A DNA stretch of 64,000 nt from Arenibacter sp. 6A1 (GCF_012272855.1 NZ_JAAXCQ010000013.1:90778-154777), one strand, 5' to 3'; positions 54,729-64,000 are shown, numbered from the stretch's first letter. Made by a program: numbers and translations. The notes: a model not told the origin generated them from the letters alone.

Positions 54729-57083
54729 ATGAAAATGTATCTTAAAAAATCGAATGTAATAGTACTGTTGTTGTTATGTTCCCTAAGTGTTTTTGCTCAG
54801 GAAACTAATTTTTATGTCTCACCATCGGGCAGCGATAGGGGGGATGGGTCCAAAGAGTATCCTTGGAAAACCTTGGAACACGCCAGGGATCAGATGAGAA
54901 ATATAGAAGATTATGTCATTATAAACCTTCAAGACGGTATTTATAGGCTAAACAAATCTTTGGAACTTCATTCTGATGATTCTAATATGTTATTTAGGGC
55001 AGTAGATGGTGCTCGTCCAATTATCAGTGGGGGTGTCAGAATAAGTGGCTGGAAGGATCTGGATAATGACGGGATATGGAGTGCAAAAGTTCCGGATGGG
55101 GTTGTTGGTAGGCATTTATATGTAAATGGAAAAAGGGCTGTAAGAGCCAGAACTGTCAATGCCAACGGTTGGGAAAGGATTGCACACACACCTAAAGTAT
55201 GTGGCTCTGAATCTTGTAGGGACGATGCCAATACACCTAATGGATTTAAAGTGCCTGTTGATTTTCCAAAAATCTCCAATGTGGGAGAGGTTGAAATGGT
55301 CAATATTATGAGATGGAAAATGTACAGGGGTAAACTCGATAAAATCGAAGATGGGATCGCTTATGTAAATCAAAAATATTGGGACCTTGCTAAATTAGGA
55401 CCCTTTGGAATATTAAACAACAATAGCACTGAAGCTGTTAACTGGTTAGAAAATGCTATTGAATTTCTGGATGAGGAAGGGGAATGGTTTTTAGACAAGT
55501 ATAAAAACACTATTCATTACAAGCCATTGAAAGGAGAAAAATTAAACAAAGCTGAGGTGGTTATTTCTAATGTAGAACAACTAATTGTCGCCGACGGAGT
55601 GGAAAATGTTTCTTTTGAAGGGCTTACTTTTTCGTACGCAAATTGGAACCAGGCTTCCACTGCTGAAGGTTATGTTAGTATCCAGTCTGGAGCTATTTTA
55701 AAAGACCCTGAGTATCGGTCTATAGAAGATGCTTTTGAAGGATTAGAAGATATTCCGGGAAATATTCATTTCAAAAATTCTAGAAATGTCGTATTTAGAG
55801 GGAATAGTTTTCAGCACCTTGGAGGGACAGCTTTGAATTTCGACACCAACAATCAATATATCAATATCTTTGGGAATACCTTCCAAGATATATCGGGTTC
55901 TGCCATTGCCATAGGAAACCTTCAAGATCATCATGTGGTAAGCGAGAATATAAGTCGAGAAATCATTATAGATAACAATAGCATTCAAAATGTTGGGGTG
56001 GAATATTGGGACACTTGTGCTATTAAATGCACTTTTGTAAAAGATGCCGCTATTGTAAATAATTCTATTGACGGAGCTTCGGCTGGAGGAATTACCCTTG
56101 GTTGGGGATGGGGACGTTATGATGTAGACAATTTTGATTTTTGGAAAGATGGCTCTGATAAAGCCTACAATCATCCTACAGTGGTTGGGGGTGTTTTAGT
56201 AGCGCATAACAAAATCACCAATGTCACCTTAAAATTAGGCGATACAGCTGCGATATATAACCTAGGAGCCTCTCCGGGCACAAAGTGGTATGCTAATTAT
56301 ATTGAAAATGTGGCACATCCGGAGGCCCGTTTTTGTAGTGCCTACAGTCATGGGGTTTATATTGACAACGGGTCTAGAGGAATTGAAATTAAAGATAATG
56401 TCGTTGTAGGATCATCCCATGAACCTTATCTGGCCAACGGATCGCATGATTACAATGTACGCGGAGCCGCCTACTATTTTAAAAAAGAAGTTGGTGATTT
56501 TCCATTATGGATCAAGGAAAAAGCGGGAGTAATGCCTCAAATAAAGGAATTAAGGAGTAGAGAGGAATTAGAAAAATTATTGCCAGAGCCACTGCCTACC
56601 GGACCTAAATTTAATGTTGTGAAAAAGGGCGTAGCTGTTGGAAGGCCCATTACAGCCGTGGGAGGAGCTTCCAATTATAAAGCTTCGTTCGCTACAGATG
56701 GAAAAACTGAAACTTACTGGAGGGGAGAAGGTAATGAAGGAGAACTAATATTGGATTTAGAAAGGGTTTCAGATGTGTACTACGTGAACTCGGCATTTGG
56801 ATACTTTGATCCCGAGACAAGACGGGAAGTATATTTCAGAAACGGTTATGAATTCGAATATTTTTATTCTGAAGATGGCAATAACTGGTTCTCCTACGGA
56901 GATGGTAAAAAAGTTTCGGAATTAGCCATTAACCAACAGTATATGCCAGAAGGCAAACCTGCCAAAGCTAGATACATAAAACTTAAAATTTATTCCTCTG
57001 GCGACCATCCATTGGGTGTTTTGAGGTTTAAAGTAGTGGATCAGAAGCCCGTATATGGCGGACGAGAATTTGGACCTCAATAA
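54729..57083 (+). CDS. Right-handed beta-helix glycan-active protein, GH141-like, with F5/8 domain
   Basis: The 784-residue secreted protein (signal peptide ending FAQE) opens NFYVSPSGSDRGDGS and PWKTLEHARDQMR. A parallel beta-helix follows (ISGGVRISGWKD, FEGLTFSYANW, NIHFKNSRNVVFRGNSF, GGTALNF, GVYIDNGSRGIEI) to about residue 630, then a discoidin-like domain (ATDGKTETYWRGEG, then KARYIKLKIYS). This arrangement is that of GH141, a family with alpha-L-fucosidase and xylanase members, though some beta-helix proteins of this kind are lyases or binding proteins. It follows the symporter gene by 37 bases. The fold is firm; the GH141 call is likely but needs a profile search. Confidence 0.72.
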   Translation: MKMYLKKSNVIVLLLLCSLSVFAQETNFYVSPSGSDRGDGSKEYPWKTLEHARDQMRNIEDYVIINLQDGIYRLNKSLELHSDDSNMLFRAVDGARPIISGGVRISGWKDLDNDGIWSAKVPDGVVGRHLYVNGKRAVRARTVNANGWERIAHTPKVCGSESCRDDANTPNGFKVPVDFPKISNVGEVEMVNIMRWKMYRGKLDKIEDGIAYVNQKYWDLAKLGPFGILNNNSTEAVNWLENAIEFLDEEGEWFLDKYKNTIHYKPLKGEKLNKAEVVISNVEQLIVADGVENVSFEGLTFSYANWNQASTAEGYVSIQSGAILKDPEYRSIEDAFEGLEDIPGNIHFKNSRNVVFRGNSFQHLGGTALNFDTNNQYINIFGNTFQDISGSAIAIGNLQDHHVVSENISREIIIDNNSIQNVGVEYWDTCAIKCTFVKDAAIVNNSIDGASAGGITLGWGWGRYDVDNFDFWKDGSDKAYNHPTVVGGVLVAHNKITNVTLKLGDTAAIYNLGASPGTKWYANYIENVAHPEARFCSAYSHGVYIDNGSRGIEIKDNVVVGSSHEPYLANGSHDYNVRGAAYYFKKEVGDFPLWIKEKAGVMPQIKELRSREELEKLLPEPLPTGPKFNVVKKGVAVGRPITAVGGASNYKASFATDGKTETYWRGEGNEGELILDLERVSDVYYVNSAFGYFDPETRREVYFRNGYEFEYFYSEDGNNWFSYGDGKKVSELAINQQYMPEGKPAKARYIKLKIYSSGDHPLGVLRFKVVDQKPVYGGREFGPQ

Positions 57084-57121
57084 AGCAGAACAATTAAGGA
57101 AACATAAAAAAAGACTTAGTA

Positions 57122-57452
57122 ATGAAGAATTTATTGGGTGGCCTTATGGGGCTTTTAGCTCTTTTTATTTCCTGTGAGGAAGCTCCCCCTCCTCCAGTGG
57201 CATATGGTCCTGTTCCCTCAGAACGCCAAATGATTTGGCAGGAAATGGAATATTATGCCTTCATTCATTTTAGTATGAACACCTTTACCGATATAGAATG
57301 GGGATATGTTTTCAAATATTAAAAACAGCCCTATTTGGCAAACAAAAACCTTTGATGTTGTGAAGGCTCGTTATATAAAGTTAAGAGCCCTTAGAAACAC
57401 GGAAGGGAACAACAATGCAGGATATGTAGAACTAACTTTAATTACGGAATAA
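57122..57452 (+). pseudogene. Internally deleted GH29 alpha-L-fucosidase gene
   Basis: The first 66 codons encode a lipoprotein signal (FISC) and the opening of a GH29 enzyme (PSERQMIWQEMEYYAFIHFS, then MNTFTDIEWGY). The frame then stops. In another frame, from 57306 to 57452, the sequence is the end of an F5/8 domain of the same sort of enzyme (FDVVKARYIKLRALRNTEGN, then AGYVELTLITE). More than 500 codons of the middle are missing. The pattern is the same as in the FG-GAP remnant at 7261. It cannot be catalytic. Confidence 0.75.
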
Positions 57453-57456
57453 AAAG

Positions 57457-58953
57457 ATGAAAAAAGTAAATATTTTATTATTAATGGTTTGTTCCCTAGT
57501 GATGACAGGGGGACAGCAAGTAAATGCGCAGCAAAAGAAAATTGAGCCCAATTGGAAATCTATCGATAGCAGGGCCGTACCTTCTTGGTTCGAAGATGCT
57601 AAATTAGGGATCTTTATCCATTGGGGGCCCTATTCGGTCCCAGCCTGGAGCCCAAAAGGAACTTATTCGGAGTGGTATCAATATTGGTTACAAAGTAAGT
57701 CCCTATTTGGTAATGGCAATTTTTCCGGCACCGAAGTGTATGATCACCATGTTAAAACATACGGACCCCATTTTAGTTATTACAATTTTGGGGAGCAGTT
57801 TACCGCGCGGGATTTTGACGCAGAAAAATGGGCTAAACTTTTTCAAGATGCTGGTGCAAAATACATGATGATTACTTCTAAACACCATGATGGATTTACT
57901 CTATGGCCTAGTGAAACCGCCAATAAGACATGGGGATTTCCTTGGAATGCCAAGGATGTCGGGGCTAAAAGAGACTTGTTAAGAGAGTTGGAATTGGCTG
58001 TAAAGAAAACAGATGTAAAATTTGGAACCTATTACTCCCTTTATGAATGGTTCAATCCACTATGGAAAAAGGACAAGGAAAAATTTGCCCTAGAGCATAT
58101 GCATCCACAATTTAAAGATTTGGTGGAAAATTATAAGCCAGATCTAATTTGGTCAGATGGGGATTGGGATATGAGTCCAGAAAAGTGGCGTTCTCCCGAA
58201 TTACTTGCTTGGCTCTTTAATGAATCTGCGGTAGGAGATAAGGTTGTTATTAACGACCGTTGGGGCGATGGTACTCGCTTTAATCACGGTGGTTATTACA
58301 CCACGGAGTATCAATCAGAACTAGACGGAAGTAAACCTTGGGAAGAATGTAGGGGTATTGGTTTTTCTTTTGGCTACAACACTAACGAAGATGCCTGGGA
58401 TTACGCTTCCGAGCGCACTCTTGTGTACCTTCTTCTAAATGTAGTGAGTAATGGGGGGAATTTATTATTAGATATTGGTCCGGACGCCGAAGGAAACATA
58501 CCTCCTATTATGCAAGACCGTTTATTGGCTATGGGAGCTTGGTTAAAAGTTAATGGTGAGGCTATTTATGGAACTCGAAAGTGGGAGCGTGCCAGCCAGT
58601 GGTCCAAAAATGGTAAAAAAGACTGGAAGCCTGAAGGTACACATTACCTGCCTGCCGATTATATCTTAAAACAAACTATAGATCCAGAGCCCGGTTATGG
58701 CGTACGGGAGATCTTTTTCACAAAAAAGGATAAAGATTTGTTTGCTATTGTACCTACTTGGCCTAAAGATACCTTGGAAATAAGAGATCTTCAGCTACGT
58801 CCTGGGGCAGAGATTACCATTTTGGGAACGGATATAAAAGTAAACTACGAACAAAAAGGAAAGAATGTGATTCTTAAAGTGCCCTATCTGACAGCAGATG
58901 AACTGCCTTCTAAATATGCGTATAGTTTTAAGATTAAAAATGCTTTTAAATGA
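57457..58953 (+). CDS. GH29 alpha-L-fucosidase, secreted
   Basis: The 498-residue protein has a signal peptide ending near VNAQQ. It then has the classical GH29 barrel: PSWFEDAKLGIFIHWGPYSV, YMMITSKHHDGFTLW, and LIWSDGDWD with Asp234 as nucleophile. A C-terminal sandwich (from about residue 390) completes it. Its length and blocks fit the broad-specificity GH29-A type that removes terminal alpha-L-fucose. It is preceded at 4 bases by the remnant of another GH29. Its stop overlaps the next start (ATGA), so it is translationally coupled to the ThuA-like gene. Confidence 0.93.
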   Translation: MKKVNILLLMVCSLVMTGGQQVNAQQKKIEPNWKSIDSRAVPSWFEDAKLGIFIHWGPYSVPAWSPKGTYSEWYQYWLQSKSLFGNGNFSGTEVYDHHVKTYGPHFSYYNFGEQFTARDFDAEKWAKLFQDAGAKYMMITSKHHDGFTLWPSETANKTWGFPWNAKDVGAKRDLLRELELAVKKTDVKFGTYYSLYEWFNPLWKKDKEKFALEHMHPQFKDLVENYKPDLIWSDGDWDMSPEKWRSPELLAWLFNESAVGDKVVINDRWGDGTRFNHGGYYTTEYQSELDGSKPWEECRGIGFSFGYNTNEDAWDYASERTLVYLLLNVVSNGGNLLLDIGPDAEGNIPPIMQDRLLAMGAWLKVNGEAIYGTRKWERASQWSKNGKKDWKPEGTHYLPADYILKQTIDPEPGYGVREIFFTKKDKDLFAIVPTWPKDTLEIRDLQLRPGAEITILGTDIKVNYEQKGKNVILKVPYLTADELPSKYAYSFKIKNAFK

Positions 58954-60005
58954 GAAGTTGCTTATTAATTTATTTAATATGTTTTGCCCTCGTCAAATTG
59001 AATGCGCAGGAATGGATTACCTATGGGGACCAAAAAAATTCCGATAAGAAGAAACATATTGTTTTAATCTCGGGGGATGAGGAATACAGATCAGAGGAGT
59101 CGATGCCCATGTTGGCCAAGATCCTCGCCAAGGAACACGGTTACAAGTGCACTGTATTGTTTGCGATCGATCCTAAGACGGGAAACGTTAATCCTGAGAT
59201 TAATAACAATATTCCGGGATTGCATTTTCTCCAGACCGCCGATCTGATGTTGATCAATACGCGTTGGCGCCAGCTCCCGGACCATCAAATGAGGTACATC
59301 GACGAGTATATCCGATCGGGCAGACCTGTATTGGGATTAAGGACCTCTAATCACGGGTTTAAGAACGAGAAGGGGAGTTATGTCCATTACAGTTCCGAAT
59401 ATCAAAGTGAAGATCCAGATCATCCTTGGTACAGAGGTTTTGGAGGACTGCTTTTTGGGGATCACTATGTGCGGCACCACGGCGCCCACAAACATGAATC
59501 CACCAGGGGTATGTTTGCGGAAAACGCACATGGGCATAAAATCCTTAGGGGCATAGAGGATGGCGAGATATGGGGTCCTACGGATGTATATGGATGTAGG
59601 GTGTCACACCTTCCGATCACTCCACTTGTGCTAGGACAGGTATTGAAGCGTAAGGGGGAGTTTGATGGTAACGACAGGTTTTTTGGTATGCGGCCATCGG
59701 ACCAGCCCTTGGAAGGAAAGAAAAACGATCCCATGATCCCGGTGGCATGGCTGAAAAATTATCAACACCCGGACAATGGCCAACCAGGGTTGGCCTTCCA
59801 TACCTCCATGGGATCGTCCACTGACTTTGAAAATTCAGGATTGAGAAGGCTTGTAGTCAATGCGGTTTACTATCTTTTGAACCGAAAAATCCCCAAGAAG
59901 GGGACGAAGGTAGAATATATATCCGATTATAAGGGCTCTGCATATGGTTTTATGGGAAAGGAATATTGGGACAAGAAAGGAATTAAGCCCATAGATTTTA
60001 AATAG
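58950..60005 (+). CDS. ThuA-like (trehalose-utilisation) domain protein, secreted
   Basis: The 351-residue protein has a signal peptide ending near LNAQ. It carries a ThuA-like flavodoxin-type fold: HIVLISGDEEYRSEESMPML, LMLINTRWRQLPDHQMRYID, and GRPVLGLRTSNHGF. HHGAHKHESTRG and the later IPVAWLKNYQ are typical of the PVC-associated type. The function of such proteins is not settled; they accompany sugar-oxidising and glycoside-hydrolase genes. It overlaps the GH29 gene by 4 bases. Its DNA is clearly richer in G and C than the upstream genes (34 of 60 bases at 59221-59280), as is the next gene, hinting at a different origin. Confidence 0.82.
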   Translation: MRSCLLIYLICFALVKLNAQEWITYGDQKNSDKKKHIVLISGDEEYRSEESMPMLAKILAKEHGYKCTVLFAIDPKTGNVNPEINNNIPGLHFLQTADLMLINTRWRQLPDHQMRYIDEYIRSGRPVLGLRTSNHGFKNEKGSYVHYSSEYQSEDPDHPWYRGFGGLLFGDHYVRHHGAHKHESTRGMFAENAHGHKILRGIEDGEIWGPTDVYGCRVSHLPITPLVLGQVLKRKGEFDGNDRFFGMRPSDQPLEGKKNDPMIPVAWLKNYQHPDNGQPGLAFHTSMGSSTDFENSGLRRLVVNAVYYLLNRKIPKKGTKVEYISDYKGSAYGFMGKEYWDKKGIKPIDFK

Positions 60006-60068
60006 AGCTCAGAGGTGTTTCCCAAACTACCTATCCTATCTAAAAATTTAAAGTAATAAAAAGAACCA

Positions 60069-63000
60069 ATGCATATATATATCGCAAAAACCTTTGACCT
60101 CCTTAGATCTAAAATGTTCGTGCTTGTCATTATCCTAGCTTTGGCAAGCTGTTCTAAAAACTCTAGCGCTCCTGTACTGAAGCTCGCAAAAAACTCACGT
60201 ATTGTGCTTATCGGTAATAATTTAGGTTCCCGAATGATGGAATACGGCCATTTTGAAACGGAAATGCAATTGCGATATCCTGATAGTTTACTGTATATCC
60301 GCAATATGTGCAACGGAGGAAATACACCGGGGTTTAGACCTCATTCCTCTAGGAAATCGCCATGGGCATTCCCGGGTGCCGAAAACTTTGCAGAGGAATC
60401 CATAATCGAGCATTTCGAGGTTTCTACAGGGTGGCTGAAATCAGCTAGCGAAGGTCACTTTGAAACACCCGACGAATGGCTTACCAAATTACGTGCCGAT
60501 ATTATAGTCGCTTTTTTTGGCTATAGTGAATCCTTTGCGGGCGAAGCGGGATTGGAGAATTACAGATCGGAACTCCATGCATTTATCCAGCATACCTTAA
60601 AACAGCATTACAACGGTACCTCAGGACCCCAATTGGCACTCGTATCGCCGATCGCGTTCCAAGATCTGTCCAGGAATAGGGATTTACCGGATGGCATAGA
60701 GGAGAATAAAAACTTAGCTATGTATACCCAAGCCATGAAAGAGGTCGCAGCGGCTAATAATGTTTTGTTCGTTGATGCCTTTGGACCGTCCAAGAAATGG
60801 TACGCTTCTGAAAAGGTTGATGTAACGATAGATGGATTTCAATTGAACGACTTTGGTTACCGGAAGTTTTCGAAATTAATGGCCGACAATATCTTCGGTA
60901 TTGTAGATGTTGTTTCCGAAGAAAACCGTCCGTTGGTCAATACAGCGGTGATGGAAAAGAACTGGTTTTGGCAGAACGATTTCAAAATCCCCAATGGGGT
61001 CCATGCTTATGGAAGAAGGTACGACCCTTTCGGCCCAAAGAACTATCCTGCCGAAATTGAAAAAATTAGGGAGATGACCAAAATTAGGGATACGGCAATA
61101 TGGAAATCCCTGAAAGGAGAGCTAATGGATCTGGCCGTGGCCGATAGTAGAACGAAACCGTTGCCTATTATTGAAACGAACTATAAGCCCAGCACTAAAA
61201 ATGGGAACCCCGAATATCTATATGGGAAAAGGGCAGAGGAAAAGATCAAGGTGGCCCCAGGTTATAAAATAGAACTTTTCGCATCGGAAAAAGAATTTGG
61301 CGATCTGGCCAATCCAGTACAATTGACTTTCGATAACAAGGGTAGGCTTTGGGTAGCTGTGATGCCGAGTTATCCCCATTATAAGGCCGGTGACAGTAAG
61401 CCCAATGACAAATTGATCATACTTGAGGATACCGATAGCGATGGTAAGGCGGATAAGCAGACAATCTATGCCGATGGACTTCATTTGCCCATAGGATTTG
61501 AACTTGCCCCCGAGGGGGTATATGTCTCACAGGGTACAAATCTTGTTCTTTTAAAGGATACCGATGGAGATGATCGGGCCGATGTAAGAGAAGTGGTGTT
61601 GAGTGGGTTCGACGATCACGATACGCACCATGCAATCAGTGCATTCACGGCCGATCCTTCCGGAGCGTTTTATATGGGGGAGGGCGTATTTCTCCATAGC
61701 AATGTAGAGACGGCCTATGGTACGGTTCGTGGGACCAATGGCGGATTCTTTAGGTATAGCCCGCAACGGAACCATTTGGAACGAACTGCTCAATTACCGA
61801 TCCCAAACCCATGGGGAATCGCCTTTGACGAATGGGGCCAGGATTTCTTTGCCTATACTTCAGATCCCGAAATGACCTGGATGCTGCCGGGGACCATAAA
61901 ACCTAGATACGGTGAAGGTTCTCCTGCTCCTAAAAGTCTTATCGAAAAAGATCATAGGGTACGCCCAACCTCTGGCCTTGAATTCGTTTCCAGCCGACAT
62001 TTTCCAGACGAGGTCCAAGGCGATGTACTGATCAATAACACAATAGGCTTTTTGGGAACAAAACAGCATATCATTAAGGACGATCCCAACTCGGCTGGCT
62101 ACACTAGTGAACATAGGATGGATCTCATTACGGCCGAAGATAAGAATTTTAGGCCTGTGGACATGGAGTTCGCCCCTGATGGATCTCTGTACCTGATAGA
62201 CTGGCACAACGTATTGATAGGTCATATGCAGCACAATGCCCGCGACCCGTTGCGGGATCATGTGCACGGTAGGGTATATCGAGTGACCTATCCCTCGCGT
62301 CCTTTGGTGGAGCCAGCAAAAATACATAAGGCCACCATTGAAGAGTTATTGGATAATTTGAAATTGCCGGAATATCGTACCCGTTACAGAACTAGAAGGG
62401 AGTTGAGAGGAAGGAATCCATCAGAAGTACTTGAAAAATTGAAATTATGGACAAACAATTTGGATCAAAATGATCCCAGGTACGAACACCGTCTTGTAGA
62501 GGCCCTATGGGTAACATGGGGGCTTAATAAAATTGATGAAGAACTTCTAGACAAAGTATTTGAATCCAGAGACTTTCGGGCCAGATCGGCCGCCGTTAGA
62601 GTGGCCAGATATGGGGGTCACCAAATATCCGGACAAATGGAATTGCTAACGAAAGCGGCAGGCGATGACAGCCCAAGGGTACGACTGGAAGCTTTGGCGG
62701 CAGCCACTTGGTTAGAACGGGATGCCGGAATTTTGATTCTTGGGGAGATAGACAAAAAGCCACTGGACGATTGGATGCAACTTCCCTTCGAGGCCGCCAT
62801 GGCGCATTTTAACGGACATCGGCATATGGCAGAACCCGAAGAGGACAAGGAGTCGGAAACCACGCTAAAAGGTAAGGATAAGGAGATGTACATAAAGGGT
62901 AAGGAAGTTTATCATAGAGAAGGCTTTTGCGTTACCTGCCATCAACCGGACGGTGAGGGACTAATAGCAGCTCAATTTCCTCCATTGGCGGGTTCAAAAT

Positions 63001-63287
63001 GGGTAACGGGAAATGAGGACCGGCTTATTAAACTAACAATAAAAGGATTAATGGGACCTATAGAGGTCAAGGGAAAAAAGTATCCTGGACAAGTTCCTAT
63101 GACCCCTTTTGGCGGTATGTTGAAAGATGATGAGATAGCGGCAGTGCTTACCTATGTCCGGAATAGCTTCGGGAATAATGCTTCGCCGGTTTCAAAGAAA
63201 AAGGTAGGCAAGGTCCGTGAGGGAATTAAAGGAAAGGAAGGGTTTTACTCCCCGGAAGAATTGATTAGGGAACATCCTTTGCAATAA
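60069..63287 (+). CDS. SGNH-like, PVC-type propeller, HEAT and cytochrome c multidomain lipoprotein
   Basis: The 1072-residue protein is probably a lipoprotein; an internal ATG at 60114 gives the clean signal MFVLVIILALASC. Domains in order are as follows: a degenerate SGNH domain (about 40-285), a PVC-type dehydrogenase/NHL-like propeller (about 395-760; VAPGYKIELFASEKEFGDLA, ILEDTDSDGKADKQTIYADG), HEAT-like repeats (about 775-920), and a cytochrome c domain (945-1040). The single heme site is CVTCH (954-958). The SGNH part reads LIGNNLGSRM where the Ser nucleophile should be, and DGFQLND in place of D-x-x-H, so it is not an active esterase. Such proteins are thought to oxidise or bind sugars in the periplasm; direct evidence is sparse. 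Confidence 0.85.
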   Translation: MHIYIAKTFDLLRSKMFVLVIILALASCSKNSSAPVLKLAKNSRIVLIGNNLGSRMMEYGHFETEMQLRYPDSLLYIRNMCNGGNTPGFRPHSSRKSPWAFPGAENFAEESIIEHFEVSTGWLKSASEGHFETPDEWLTKLRADIIVAFFGYSESFAGEAGLENYRSELHAFIQHTLKQHYNGTSGPQLALVSPIAFQDLSRNRDLPDGIEENKNLAMYTQAMKEVAAANNVLFVDAFGPSKKWYASEKVDVTIDGFQLNDFGYRKFSKLMADNIFGIVDVVSEENRPLVNTAVMEKNWFWQNDFKIPNGVHAYGRRYDPFGPKNYPAEIEKIREMTKIRDTAIWKSLKGELMDLAVADSRTKPLPIIETNYKPSTKNGNPEYLYGKRAEEKIKVAPGYKIELFASEKEFGDLANPVQLTFDNKGRLWVAVMPSYPHYKAGDSKPNDKLIILEDTDSDGKADKQTIYADGLHLPIGFELAPEGVYVSQGTNLVLLKDTDGDDRADVREVVLSGFDDHDTHHAISAFTADPSGAFYMGEGVFLHSNVETAYGTVRGTNGGFFRYSPQRNHLERTAQLPIPNPWGIAFDEWGQDFFAYTSDPEMTWMLPGTIKPRYGEGSPAPKSLIEKDHRVRPTSGLEFVSSRHFPDEVQGDVLINNTIGFLGTKQHIIKDDPNSAGYTSEHRMDLITAEDKNFRPVDMEFAPDGSLYLIDWHNVLIGHMQHNARDPLRDHVHGRVYRVTYPSRPLVEPAKIHKATIEELLDNLKLPEYRTRYRTRRELRGRNPSEVLEKLKLWTNNLDQNDPRYEHRLVEALWVTWGLNKIDEELLDKVFESRDFRARSAAVRVARYGGHQISGQMELLTKAAGDDSPRVRLEALAAATWLERDAGILILGEIDKKPLDDWMQLPFEAAMAHFNGHRHMAEPEEDKESETTLKGKDKEMYIKGKEVYHREGFCVTCHQPDGEGLIAAQFPPLAGSKWVTGNEDRLIKLTIKGLMGPIEVKGKKYPGQVPMTPFGGMLKDDEIAAVLTYVRNSFGNNASPVSKKKVGKVREGIKGKEGFYSPEELIREHPLQ

Positions 63288-63770
63288 GGATCGATAAAAT
63301 AACAGCCTTGGGAAATAGAGCGTTTATCTTTGAACTGGTAATCATTCTCACGGTTTTTAGGTGATAAGAAAGTGGTTATTTGAACGGACTTGGAATGGGG
63401 AATGTTTTCTCGGTTGGGCTATGTTGTTGCTTATATATATGATAAGTTCTATTGAAAGATGGATTAAAAATGAAGGCATGTAAGAGGTCCCAACTATGAA
63501 TTATATATTTAAATTCGCATTCACTCTTAAAGAGGCCTACTTTTTCTTAACGATACCGGTAAAAGAGTTTTTAATTCAAATTCTATGTCAAAGGGACGAA
63601 TCAGTGCTCAACCTACCTTTTTGAGTTAAAGCGGGTCTAATGTTATCACATAGTACCTTAATTGTACAAATTAGTCCTTTTAGGACAGTTAAAATAGAAG
63701 CAGAGCGACAAGATTAATTAAGTGTGTTTTATATAATTTGTATTTATAAATATTTCAATTATTATTTTTT
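63288..63770. other. About 480-base intergenic stretch without recognisable gene
   Basis: I see no open frame of credible length, no strong hairpin terminator and no box of the 22-52 kb regulon. The AT-rich final 60 bases presumably hold the promoter of the GH20 gene that follows. Confidence 0.5.
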
Positions 63771-64000
63771 ATGTTAAAGATTATTTTAGGAAAAACATTA
63801 TTATTGTTTTCCATTATTATGATTTCCTTTGGAAAAGCAAAGGCGGCCGATATCATTCCAAAACCACAGCGGTTTGAGCCTAATGGAGAGGTGTTTTTAC
63901 TACACCCATCAACAAAAATACAGTACAATGATGGCTTGGAAGCCCTGGCAGTTTATTTGGGAGAAACCCTTTCCCCAGCTACCGGATGGGATTTTGAACT
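63771..64000 (+). CDS. GH20 beta-N-acetylhexosaminidase, 5' part only
   Basis: The gene starts at the ATG at 63771 with a signal peptide (MLKIILGKTLLLFSIIMISF, cleaved near AKAAD). It continues with IIPKPQRFEP and then SPATGWDFE before the window ends. This is the GH20b N-terminal domain that precedes the GH20 barrel, with the same IIPKPQ opening as the gene at 49537. The catalytic domain lies beyond the window, so the call rests on the N-terminal domain. Confidence 0.8.
   Translation, partial: MLKIILGKTLLLFSIIMISFGKAKAADIIPKPQRFEPNGEVFLLHPSTKIQYNDGLEALAVYLGETLSPATGWDFE

Noticed and set aside
61860..62327. A 155-codon minus-strand open frame inside the PVC-type gene
   Set aside because: It is antisense to a conserved propeller domain, has no recognisable motifs, and reflects the higher GC of this gene.
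1..64000. tRNA, rRNA, riboswitch or insertion sequence
   Set aside because: I found no cloverleaf-like sequence, rRNA signature, transposase reading frame or convincing aptamer; the window reads as chromosomal glycan-degradation loci.

Overview
The window is from a low-GC member of the Bacteroidota, most likely a marine Flavobacteriaceae polysaccharide degrader. The support is two SusC/SusD-type systems (one cut by the window edge), many lipoprotein and Sec signal peptides on glycoside hydrolases, absence of Shine-Dalgarno sites, a TAnnTTTG-type promoter element, and FG-GAP/UnbV and DUF2490 proteins. Almost everything is on the + strand. I saw no tRNA, rRNA, CRISPR array, insertion sequence or phage gene.

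Region A (1-17.2 kb) is the 3' part of a first polysaccharide utilization locus: the end of a SusD protein, two 819-residue paralogues of a family I do not recognise, a large FG-GAP/UnbV protein, a GH29-like enzyme, a CE6-type acetylesterase, a GH172 (DUF2961) enzyme and a GH36-like enzyme. It also carries remnants of a second FG-GAP/UnbV gene and of a second GH172 gene. A strong terminator at 17238 closes it.

Region B (17.4-22.2 kb) looks like a worn-out phosphate/phosphodiester locus: a frameshifted calcineurin-like phosphoesterase, a C-terminal remnant of a phosphate-selective porin, an intact DUF2490 outer-membrane protein and a C-terminal remnant of a glycerophosphodiester phosphodiesterase. 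Then comes a minus-strand TetR regulator and diheme cytochrome pair, with matching palindromes before both genes.

Region C (22.3-38.1 kb) holds fucI, an AraB-type ribulokinase, a LacI-family regulator, and a long fucP-led operon (DUF6786, GH29, GH43-like, GH116, phosphodiesterase, second GH43-like). Region D (38.6-59 kb) holds SusC/SusD, three consecutive GH172 enzymes, GH20, a signal-less GH172 with a MelB-type symporter, a beta-helix (GH141-like) protein and a GH29. Region E (59-64 kb) holds a ThuA-like protein, a multidomain SGNH/PVC-propeller/cytochrome c protein and the start of another GH20.

The main finding is that regions C and D look like one regulon. Variants of a 16-bp near-palindrome with a central CG, close to GCTAAATCGATTTAGC, lie upstream of fucI, fucP, susC (twice), the first GH172 cluster and the cytoplasmic GH172 operon, and a LacI-type regulator sits in the middle. 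FucI is paired with a ribulokinase, not a fuculokinase. FucI and FucP are known to accept D-arabinose as well as L-fucose, and GH172 and GH116 include exo-D-arabinofuranosidases. This suggests D-arabinofuranose-containing glycans, perhaps also fucosylated, as the substrate. That is an inference; fucosylated glycan use alone is the main alternative.
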